Source: Leuctra nigra (lineage: Eukaryota; Arthropoda; Insecta; Plecoptera; Leuctridae). From it: a stretch of DNA of 64,000 bases. The notes under the pieces were generated by a model. It searched no databases, was not told the DNA's origin, and worked only from the letters and a program-made list of their open reading frames with translations. Position numbers and translations under genes: made by a program. The stretch spans positions 46,835,411 to 46,899,410 of the forward strand of contig OW203762.1 in assembly GCA_934045905.1 (NCBI GenBank). The letters run 5' to 3'. Below, in pieces: positions 37,001-43,903 of the stretch; position 1 is the first letter of the stretch, and the number at the start of each line of letters is the position of its first letter.

Positions 37001-39423
37001 TATACCAAACCTAAAAATAAAACCAATGCAAATAGCCTATTGAAGGCAGTAACTTACTACAGATTTCTGTGAGGTCAGGGTACAATGTTGTCAGCTCTAC
37101 CTTATTAGCTACACTTGAACAGTGTACACTGGAACACTTGAACTTGAACTGCATTTTTTAAATTTTAACGAATCATTACGAAACTGTAAATGTCATAGTT
37201 GTCTTACAGGTAATATGGTTCGTTAAGGCCTATCAAACCTTTGCTCATAATAAGATCATTCTCGCTCCCATTTTTTTTATCTTTTTTTTTATCAGATATT
37301 TCAATTTTGCTATCTTTTAAGGTAACTTAGTTACAATAATGGTTGTCATCTTCAATCGAAATCTAGAAATCTCAATATTCTCCCAGCTGCTAGTGTTGTG
37401 TGTGGTCATTTACTTCTATAACTCTAACCAATTCGAACAAATAAGCGATACGTGATGGAGCCATTTCTGGCAGGAAAATTTTTAGTTGCACTATTTTGTT
37501 TTGATGTTTGTGTATCCACAAGGCAGTGAAAAAGGAGAAACAAAATGAAATGTAGATTAAGTTACAAGTTTACTTTTTCAGCCATAACAAACAACTAAAG
37601 CAAATTTTATATAATTTATTTACTTAAATAAACCCTTTACAACCGCCATTATCATAGTACCAAAGAATCCACCAGAGGTCAGTCGTGTTCCTTATTTTCT
37701 CGAATACATGTAGGTACAGTCTGTTTTTTTACTGTATGAACTCTCACCAGATGGAGCCACAGTCAGTTGTTCTGCTAGGCCGAGAAAGACTTCATTGCGC
37801 GCTCACCTTGCAATGTTGTCTTTCTCGGCCAAGCAGAACAACTGCCGTTGTCTCGGTCTGTAGAGAGTTCAAGCATAGGAAAAACGAACTGTATGTTAGA
37901 TCGAGACATTCGTTGTTTTCGAAATATTACATTCTTAAAATAGGTACGTATACGTCATGCGTTTCTAGTGAACATCTGTAAAATGTGATTTTTATCCCAA
38001 ATGTTTGGTGTTTATTTTCTAGGTGGAGCTCCTAGAAACAGCCACCAGTGCTCTGGTGTGTTTGCTACAAGCTCAGCCTGCTCTGGCCGACCAGGTGCCA
38101 TCTCTCGGGCATATTCCTCGCCTCTGCCGCCAGATGGGGGCACCTCAGTCAGCGCAGAGTCCCGTGCCAAAAGCGTCCATCTTGATACTTCATCAGCTAG
38201 CCACAAGCGAGGTGAGATCTTCTTTCATCGACTTCTGTTGATCTTCATCCAGACCAGTTTATTGTAATGGAAACTCTGAGCCTCAAGCAACTCTTCTAGG
38301 CATTATGAAACATTTTTAGCCTCGCTGCAGAACAGTGCGACGTTAAGCCCCAGACAAAAAAAACAAATTTAGCCTTTTTCATAAAACATCTCACATTATT
38401 GGTAAATGTTTTAAATTGGATGTTTGGCTTACCTCGAGGAAAAACCAACCATTCTAATAGGAGAATCAACTCCAGGGGTTAATTTGGGGGCGGACGCGTC
38501 CCCTCACTCTTTTTCAAGGGTGTACGTTGTCCACCCACCAATTTTTTATGGATATAAAAATTGGTTTAAAATTGTGTAGGTACAAATCGCGTAGTAGTAC
38601 ATACTAAAACTAAATTTGTTCCTGAAATTTAAAATAAATTGGTGTTATATGCCCCAGACCAGCATTTGTATTGGGGGGGGGGGGGGGGGGGGGCATCCCC
38701 CCCAATGTTTTCGTAGGTAGGCAAATATGTTTCCCCGACAATTGCTGAATGTCCACCCATTTATTATTTTACAAATTAACCACAGATCAACCCTTATGTA
38801 ATGTAGTCGACTGCAATAATGCTTGTTTTCTAATGATTTCTTCATCTCTACACATCCATCACTTGCTGGATATTGAAAGTCTAAACATAAGATCAATGAA
38901 TGTGAAGTAATACTTAGTGCAAGTCTCTGAGATATGTGTTTACTTGCAGCCTTGTATTCAGACAATGGGCAGCACTGACTGCATCAGTCCTCTGAAGAAA
39001 GCCATGCAGAGTCGCAAGGACATGATCGGTGTTGCATGTGAGGCGCTCAACCGCATGTTCTCAGCCAATCAGGATCAACTCATCAAGCAAGCTCTGGAGG
39101 CCGACCTGGTCTCCTACTTGCTAGGCCTACTCGAAGGTCGCTTGGACGCCATCGAGAACCCCGCCATGACCAAGGCGCAGATCGTGAAGGCGTTAAAAGC
39201 GATGAGTCGCAGCCTGCTGTTGGGTGAGAAGGTGACTGCAATACTCGACAAGTCCACCGTGTGGGCCGAGTATCGAGATCAAAAGCACGATCTCTTCATC
39301 AGCAACTCTCAGCACTCGGGTTATCTGACAGCAGGGACACCTGCGGTAGCGGGATATCTGACTCAAGGCAGCGTCAAGAAACTGCCTGATGCGCCCCCTC
39401 CTCTAGAGAATGACGATCTTTGA
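16051..39423 (+). CDS. DNAJC13: DNAJC13 / Rme-8, endosomal J-domain protein, complete, 2238 aa
   Basis: Hsc70 co-chaperone on early endosomes, controlling clathrin, SNX/retromer and WASH dynamics. Fourteen coding exons: 16051-16118, 16210-16483, 16876-17076, 17453-17598, 23849-26141, 26832-27034, 28164-28446, 29703-30059, 30436-31885, 33605-33871, 34843-35125, 36411-36621, 38023-38211, 38932-39423. The total of 6717 bp is in frame; human is 2243 aa. The N-terminus keeps W20 and Y24 of the PI3P-binding head ([14 protein letters not shown]). A GYF_2-like segment ([17 protein letters not shown]) spans the exon 5/6 join near residue 990. The J domain in exon 9 has HPD at 1331-1333. Four IWN-type repeats occur near 777 ([11 protein letters not shown]), 1201 (AIWNAEMRR), 1641 ([11 protein letters not shown]) and 1922 (LIWDTETR). 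Exon 14 could instead start at 38950; 38932 matches human length. Intron 4 holds a LINE and intron 10 is GC-AG. Confidence 0.95.
17280..17408. mobile_element. MITE of the GTTATTCTAAATT family, copy A (DNAJC13 intron 3)
   Basis: Inverted arms GTTATTCTAAATTCTCTTGT and (reverse complement) GGGTTATTCTAAATTTTCTT, with inner TATCAATTGATAC. Flanked by ACTG at 17276-17279 and 17409-17412, suggesting a 4-bp target duplication. Two more copies are at 34518-34646 and 44770-44905. Confidence 0.72.
18001..18070. mobile_element. Short MITE of the AGCAACTTTTG family, copy A (DNAJC13 intron 4)
   Basis: Arms ATTCAGACTAGCAACTGTTG and (reverse complement) ATTCAGACGAGCAACTTTTG. Related to 51773-51906, which has the same arms with GATCAACTT following. 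Confidence 0.6.
18435..20369 (+). CDS. Retrotransposon ORF1: PHD-like zinc finger, tandem repeats, putative SGNH esterase, 644 aa
   Basis: Residues 23-67 form a PHD-type Cys/His pattern (CPLC, CELC, WYHFRC, WECGC). Residues about 70-270 are charged and Glu/Lys-rich, suiting coiled coil. Residues about 270-503 are tandem 52-aa repeats ([10 protein letters not shown]..., [20 protein letters not shown]). The C-terminus (about 520-610) has [27 protein letters not shown] and [10 protein letters not shown], resembling SGNH-hydrolase blocks III and IV of CR1-type ORF1 proteins. The canonical GxND reads GNRD, so activity is doubtful. ORF1 overlaps the open frame of ORF2 in a different phase, which suggests coupled or reinitiated translation. 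The function is presumed RNA binding and cis support of retrotransposition. Confidence 0.8.
   Translation: MADEVCVSSGQAVKKVVKRGYKCPLCNIGVIGGLRCELCQVWYHFRCVGAKKSGYKDGEKSGWECGCRSEVRKSSMQEKGSEVNGVTSVNEEEEVNEEEVKKCDNEEVDQCAKQSDMGGESNGKEIRQKEVLSGAGGKGASQMGKGVIGRYKIGIKIYREHQMRKEYKGIVKRIMKSCRNVAGQLAGTKKRLLEMEEKYEELKQWMTKDYRITIPAAMQTEEVENNAEESLNVTQTEEVENNIEEIPNVTQVNIVELYSADQKDMTQDESIQQEQVTPCHSGRSCIKALLIGDISGGTGTGFCGEDDFRADTFPGEIPAAMSDIGDISGGTGTGFCGEDDFRADTFPGEIPAAMSIQQEQVTPCDAGCSSIRALPIGAISGGTGTGFCEDDFQADTFPGEIPAAMSIQQEQVTPCHTGRSCIKALLISDISGGTGTGFCGEDDFRADTFPGEIPAAMSIQQEQVTPCDAGCSSIKALLIGDISGGTGTGFCGEDDFRADTFPGISTRGLAEEVEKYVIRDTPKNVVLFVGNRDMRDGKDMTEILEDTRHLIRAAERKFGPEAKLFLSGMLTSRGIWPREVNAKLRDLCHETGVWHISGMRAKLEERRWEWHQSIGTSLRKTIEEKTDRQKAVGFWSRVVWGKPA
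19243..19944 (+). repeat. 156-bp tandem repeats inside retrotransposon ORF1
   Basis: Four full 52-codon units and one partial copy (second position, starting at the ISGGTGTG part). Full units alternate between a [18 protein letters not shown] version and a CDAGCSSI version, implying a two-unit higher-order duplication. The reading frame is preserved throughout, with one unit missing a single codon (FCEDD instead of FCGEDD). Confidence 0.9.
20423..23332 (+). pseudogene. Retrotransposon ORF2: endonuclease + reverse transcriptase, one in-frame stop
   Basis: The first ATG in the ORF2 frame is at 20423; the open frame extends back to about 20336. The N-terminal APE-type endonuclease has [26 protein letters not shown] and SDHRLLVG. 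The reverse transcriptase follows: [44 protein letters not shown] and the catalytic YADDIVVWG. The tail has RWFGHMKRM and [14 protein letters not shown] at 22016-22018 interrupts the conserved I-Y-K-K-G-D block where a Tyr codon is expected. The frame then continues unbroken to the true stop at 23332. The AYDR-type RT and the tail resemble RTE/Proto2 proteins. The copy is young but not functional as read. Confidence 0.88.
26173..26331. mobile_element. MITE (159 bp, TAA duplication) in DNAJC13 intron 5
   Basis: Near-perfect arms AGCCCCATTTACACGGTGCA from both ends, continuing into ATTTCTTGAA. TAA at 26170-26172 and 26332-26334. A third TAA-target MITE, comparable in design to those at 2425 and 3410 but with unrelated arms. 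Confidence 0.82.
27265..27410. repeat. Dispersed repeat, copy B (DNAJC13 intron 6)
   Basis: Second copy of the repeat seen at 4340-4470. It has the same ordered blocks (CCTGTTCCCTGCCTGGCAAC, TCGGGGCTACT, GGGACTAATAAGTTCACC). It is in the same orientation as copy A. Confidence 0.55.
28028..28041 (+). repeat. Poly-G tract (14 G) in DNAJC13 intron 6
   Basis: A run of 14 G following GGTAGGTGGGGTTGGGT, so the + strand could form a G-quadruplex. It lies about 120 bp before exon 7. Confidence 0.85.
28527..28922. mobile_element. Foldback MITE (396 bp, TA duplication) in DNAJC13 intron 7
   Basis: Termini GGGAATATG pair across the element. Long inner arms share CACTATTTTCA.., ATCAGTGTA.ATT and GGCGAGTGATGTCAT. 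TA flanks at 28525-28526 and 28923-28924. Tc1/mariner-type target; no transposase. Confidence 0.75.
29387..29556. mobile_element. MITE (170 bp, TA duplication) in DNAJC13 intron 7
   Basis: Arms GGTCTGTTCGTCGGGGTGTT and (reverse complement) GGTTTGTTCGTCGGGGTGTT continue into CTAACCTG. TA at 29385-29386 and 29557-29558. Confidence 0.82.
32023..32090 (+). repeat. Dispersed repeat, copy A (TATCTGGTTTTGAT block)
   Basis: Nearly identical over about 65 bp to 46797-46862, including ATGTATAGAAACATATACCT and CCCGCTTCTGTCGCCAAGTG. It is in DNAJC13 intron 9, with the same orientation in both places. Confidence 0.75.
32269..32831. mobile_element. MITE-like element (563 bp, TTAA duplication) in DNAJC13 intron 9
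   Basis: Termini AGTAGTACCCTCAT.AGTC pair across the element. TTAA at 32265-32268 and 32832-32835. The interior is AT-rich without coding. The TTAA target suggests piggyBac-type movement. Confidence 0.68.
32897..33429. mobile_element. Non-autonomous hAT element (533 bp) in DNAJC13 intron 9
   Basis: Termini CAGGGCCGGTTTTAGG and (reverse complement) CAGGGCCGGATTTAGGGG. An exact 8-bp target duplication CATGTTAT at 32889-32896 and 33430-33437. It contains C- and G-runs and GGCGCC motifs near both ends; no transposase. Confidence 0.85.
34000..34215 (+). mobile_element. pogo/Tigger-like fragment in DNAJC13 intron 10
   Basis: Begins CAGTAAACCCTTGTTATTAC followed by GAACTCGGATAATTCGAA, the style of pogo/Tigger termini. 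The opposite terminus is not found, so this is a truncated copy. Assignment rests on the terminal motif only. Confidence 0.4.
34518..34646. mobile_element. MITE of the GTTATTCTAAATT family, copy B (DNAJC13 intron 10)
   Basis: Same arms (CTATTCTAAATTTTCTTGTC) and TATCAATTGATACGAGACGA core as the copies at 17280 and 44770. Flanks are diverged, and a target duplication could not be read cleanly. Confidence 0.7.
35288..35913. mobile_element. MITE-like element (626 bp, TTAA duplication) in DNAJC13 intron 11
   Basis: Termini GGTGGCTGTATATCACGTGA are identical from both ends. TTAA flanks at 35284-35287 and 35914-35917. No coding remains inside. Confidence 0.85.
36034..36244. mobile_element. MITE of the CACTTGGCCAAAC family, copy B (DNAJC13 intron 11)
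   Basis: Nearly identical and same-orientation copy of 15629-15843, flanked by TA at 36032-36033 and 36245-36246. A diverged third relative (TCATTGATAATAACAAGGAT block) lies at about 47670-47790 in TRNAU1AP intron 2. Confidence 0.78.
37715..37893. mobile_element. Foldback MITE, copy B (DNAJC13 intron 12)
   Basis: Same family as 5264-5447, inserted in the opposite orientation. It keeps the TCAGTTGTTCTGCTAGGCCG and GGCCGAGAAAGAC arms and the ATTGCGCGCTCACCTTGCAA loop. The left outer arm has degenerated. Confidence 0.75.
38673..38693 (+). repeat. Poly-G tract (21 G) in DNAJC13 intron 13
   Basis: Twenty-one consecutive G, then CAT and a run of C, so it can form either a quadruplex or a G:C hairpin. 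The length is likely unstable and prone to assembly error. Confidence 0.85.
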
Positions 39424-40306
39424 TCAGGTGCTGTGGTGGCGTTGTTGGCCAGCCATTCCAGTAGGTACCAAACCCAGACACTGGGTTCGACATAGTGTTG
39501 GGTTCAGCCTTACAAAGTTTGCATGCTGTGATACTCGATTAGCTGCATTGCAAGTCTTCTAGCCGGAAATGTTCCGGTTTGTATTTTCTCAAACGCATGT
39601 GATAGATTGTCTGTATTATTTTATTGCAGTACAGATACCATATTAATATCGATTATTAGGTATGTTTGCCTCTCGCCACTTTTTCCACCAAAATGGTAAA
39701 GCAGTTCAAAACTCCATTGATTATAAATTATAATGAATTGCTTTACTATCTGGGTGGCAAACAGTAATTGAAAGTGGAGACTGGTGAGCAGGCCAATTGA
39801 CTGTTGAGAGGTGGAATTTTTAAGTGGGAGAATGCATACCAAAAGCAAAGAAATGCCCAGTTTATTCTGTGATTCATTGCAGAGGTTATGTCAAGTTAAG
39901 TACATATGCATTTTATTGGCTGCTTAAGCCATGCTCGTAATTAAAAAGTCTAATATGCGTAATTTACAAATGTACCATTGTATAATACACGTAATTTGAC
40001 AAAATGAAGTTTCCGTTAACGTCGAAGCAATAGAGAACTCATCCACTGATACAATAGTGCTGTTGGCTTCACTTGGAATGGAGTCAAAATTATATTTATT
40101 TTTATATGCATTATACTTCATTGAATGAAAATAGCAATCACATTTGAATGGTTTCTTTGTTAATCTTCTTCATATATAGGTACTAACATGATTTTGGCTA
40201 TTTAAATTTTAAGTAGAAATCACACCTCTATATGCCTATTGCTTACTGAAACTAGTTGAAAGATATGTCAAGAACTTCATCCTCATAAATCAATATGCCT
40301 TATTAG

Positions 40307-41182
40307 TAGAGCCAGTTTTAAATGGTGATGCGCGAATTCGCGAATTGTTCTGATTGCACTATTTTCTTCTACTAAAATCCATTTCATTGTGTATAGATCC
40401 CAAATCTACCATTTTTACATCGCGAAAAAAAACGAAATCCAACCCTGATCGCGATATTCAACATTTTCCGCGAAATGACCACGAAATAAAGGTTTTCTAT
40501 TAAAATTACTGCTTTTATCCCCCTAACAGGTCACACAACAACAAACGAAACCAGTTTCTTTCCATGTGCTACTCACTCAACCCCCTCCCCCTCGCCAGAC
40601 ACTTTGCTACCCACCCTCAAAGTGAACCAGCCAGACCAGTCTAACCAGTTGATGATGCCTCCAGGCTGCTTTGTTTTGCGCCCCCATCTGTTCAAGGTCG
40701 ACCGGTTTTCCCAACCCCCCTTCCACCCTCAACCACTCACAACTATTCATCAATAGTCTACTTACACAGAAGGATATTTTGGAACAATTACTGCACTGAA
40801 AATTGTTGGATTGGGAAAGAAAATATCTTTTCAAACTATACATTTTGATTTTGCGTCATGAAATTTTAAATATTATGTATCATCTACACAGAGAAAATGT
40901 GGGTTGGGGAAAAGACAGTACAGAGCATTAAATTCGCCATTCTAGACAAGCCTATTTCAGTGCTAATAGTGCATGACCAACCCATTCCAATCCCTCCTCC
41001 AAAAAGGCATACATGTTTTTCATCAAATTATGGTTTCTGGAGGCTATTACAATGTGTTTTATAACCAATTTAATATCACCACAAATCGCGAAATCCCTCT
41101 TCCAGAAAAAACACAAAAAACGAAATTGATGATTTTAAAAACGAATTTTAAGAAATAAAATCACCATTTAAAACTGGCTCTA
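40307..41182. mobile_element. Non-autonomous hAT element (876 bp)
   Basis: Termini TAGAGCCAGTTTTAAATGGT are identical from both ends. An exact 8-bp target duplication CTTATTAG at 40299-40306 and 41183-41190. The interior has no intact transposase. Confidence 0.88.
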
Positions 41183-41616
41183 CTTATTAGATAGTAAAAT
41201 TCAACCCGAATTGAAAGACATTATGTATACAGTATAACTAACTATGTATAAGCAATTGTGTAGCGACTATATAACCTATATTAAGTACCTACTGTATATT
41301 ACTGTAAATTTATTACTATATTCTACACTTTGTTATATCCTTATTTTATTTTGGAATACTACAAAAATATAATAATTGTAGATGAAATACAATGAATACA
41401 ATAAAACAAAGTCTTACACATATTTTTCTATTTATCTCTTCATTCATACACTACTTCCCTCTCTGACTAAGCAGAGAAATGCATCCAAACAAGATCGGGG
41501 ATGTAATAAACCGTACCGTATTTACTCGCGTGTAAGGCGCAGCGGCAGTTATATTTAAAAAATTGCATTTCAAAAAGTGGGTTGCGCCTTATACGTGCCT
41601 ACAACTAGGTATATAG

Positions 41617-43148
41617 TAGGGATGTCGGCGGGTACCCGGGCGGTTCCGGGTAATCAATTACTCGGGTAATAAATAATAATCGCAAGTACCAACAAAAAAA
41701 AAATATTTTTTTTTCGAGTGTAGTTGAAAAACATTTGTTTACGCACAGTAGGGGTGTGCGAATATTCGAATTAGGCGAAGTATTCGGCCGAAGTCGAAGT
41801 ATTCGACCTCGAAGTCGAATATTGATTTATTACATGTCGAACACTTCGAAATGTCGAAGTATTCGTTCAAATTCGAATAGTGCGCGCGCGTCGGTAAAGA
41901 AGTTTCCATTTGACCAATCAGCGTACATCTCGCCCAAGGACAAGGTCGCGCGGCGCGCACAATATACACACCCCCCTCCAAGTTCCACGCCAAAACTCGT
42001 TTTGTGTCAACCAACAGCAGACAGCTGATTTCAATTTGTTGCATTCGCCGTGCCAAGCAAATTCATGTGTTTTGTGTTGTGTTTTAAATTTTGTGAAATA
42101 TTTCCGACAAGAAGTCGAACTATGGAATCTGCTTACGCAAATTTAGAGCAAGGAAAAGCGGCTTTGGAACTCTTTTTCCCTGGCAAGGGCGAAGTGCAAC
42201 ACGCGTCAAAGCATTTTGAAGACGCCTTATCTTCAACTTAGGTACAACACAAGCTTATTGAGCAGGAAATAATTTCCTTTTGTTAATAGCTGAGATTCCA
42301 TACAATATTTCGATATTGTTTCAATTTTAGGTGTCTATAGGTATTTAATTTTTACTGTTCAATACCACATTGTAAAAAGTATGTTTTTATTTATAGGCAC
42401 AATACCATGCTATGCTACCTACCTATGTATGATACTGTTACATTAATTAAAAAATATAAATCTAAATTTCTTGAATTCTTTTTTAAATTTGTTGGTAGGA
42501 AAAATAGCATTATTTACAAAAATATTCGACTTCGAGGAACTATTCGAGAAACTTCGATATTCGAATTCGACTTCGACTTCGAGAAATTCATGGGCAACTA
42601 TTCGACTTCGACTTCGACATCAAAATTCACTATTCGCACACCCCTAACGCACAGTTATCAGCTGCGTCTCAAGGGGAAGCTCAACGACCTTGCTTGTTCT
42701 GGGGGGTGAGAGAGGAATGGGGAAGGAGGGGTGAAATCATGTGTCGGGAGTAGGAAGCATGGGAAAAATGCGTCTGTATTTTTTTTCAATCACACTGTAG
42801 CACAGTGAAAAAGTTGAGTCCTGGGTAGAAAGGTGCACAAATTCGTGTTTTCTTATGATTAAAGTTGTTAGTTATCAAAGAATGTTATCATGTCCTCCTG
42901 TCCTGTTTTCTCAAATTCTTGTCAAGGACAAGCACACAGATGGCCCTGAGAGAGGGTCATTATCTCCTCTCACACAGCTAAGTGCCACGTGTTTATTTAC
43001 CTAAACCTAAGTGCCACGTGTTTATTTACCTAAACCCCTACCCCCTTACCTACCACCAAAAAAAAGGGTGGGTTTAATTACCCGATTCCGACCCGAGTAT
43101 TTATGACGGGTACCCAATTCCTGATTTTTTGACCCGCCGACATCCCTA
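41617..43148. mobile_element. Middle element of the nest: hAT, itself split by another hAT
   Basis: Termini TAGGGATGTCGGCGGGT from both ends, with exact 8-bp duplication GTATATAG at 41609-41616 and 43149-43156. Its right part includes a 30-bp tandem duplication (AAGTGCCACGTGTTTATTTA, about 42980-43040). Confidence 0.87.
41749..42646. mobile_element. Inner element of the nest: hAT (898 bp)
   Basis: Termini TAGGGGTGTGCGAATA from both ends, with exact 8-bp duplication ACGCACAG at 41741-41748 and 42647-42654. Subterminal TTCGA repeats are dense on both sides, as expected for hAT transposase binding sites. A 39-codon frame at 42122-42241 (MESAYANLEQGKAALELFF...) may be the surviving first exon of a transposase. 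Confidence 0.88.
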
Positions 43149-43903
43149 GTATATAGTATAGTGTTTTCCAAGATAAGGTTTCTCAAAACTACACAGCGCC
43201 TTATACGCGAGAAAATACGGTAGTTTAGGTGGCTCAGCCAATCGGGCATGGTCTCAGATCTTCATAATTTTTTGTCTACTTATTGATATCATGCCATACA
43301 CAATCCTTGAAAAAATTAAACAATTCTAGTGTCTAATTTCTGAGATAAATTGAGTTTTCTCCCCCATGTTATCTTATGGCAGTCACGTAAAATCGTGTCA
43401 CATTTAGGCCAATAAAGTAGATCTAATTTTTGTGTAATCCCAACTTTGAACAAAAAACTTATTTTCTGATAGATAGTTGGACATTTTATTAGGTAAAAAA
43501 TTTAAAAAAATACCATCGTGTGCTATTTTAATAAACCAAAAACGAAATGATTTCACTACACCTCCTGTGTAAAAAGTTTTGTTCATTCTCGGAAGGCAAT
43601 AAATTAAAACCTTGTACGTATTAGACAGGAGTTGCAAGTTAAATGACATTTTATGATTCTTTTATATGTACTTAAATATAGTTGAAATGTTGGAAAAAGA
43701 AATTCATGATGATAATTTCAAAAAATAAATATTTTGTAATGTAAGTGCTGTGGTCACATTAATTAAATTTTCTTGGGGTCTACAGCTCTAATTTTGACTG
43801 TTAATGAAAGGTAATTTACACTATAGAATATAAGAGAGATTTATTAAAAGAAAGTTGATGATGTATATAGTACATTACATTGGAGATGATTGTTGAATGT
43901 GAT

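Larger units (their letters stand above)
41516..43220. mobile_element. Outer element of a nest: TA-target MITE split by a hAT element
   Basis: Termini CCGTATTTACTCGCGTGTAA and (reverse complement) CCGTATTTTCTCGCGTATAA, flanked by TA at 41514-41515 and 43221-43222. Without the insertion it would be about 165 bp. A solo copy is at 47061-47161. Confidence 0.82.
39424..43903. other. Transposon-dense spacer between the convergent DNAJC13 and TRNAU1AP genes
   Basis: Presumably DNAJC13 3' UTR followed by spacer. No AATAAA appears between 39424 and 40306; one occurs near 41400 after a hAT insertion. It holds a hAT element (40307-41182) and a three-deep transposon nest (41516-43220). About 43230-43900 is AT-rich with no recognised feature. 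No gene identified. Confidence 0.65.

Noticed and set aside
38320..38360. GCTGCAGAACAGTGCGACGTTAAG as a possible small RNA gene
   Set aside because: No promoter elements or stable fold were recognised. It sits in DNAJC13 intron 13 and is probably repeat-derived.
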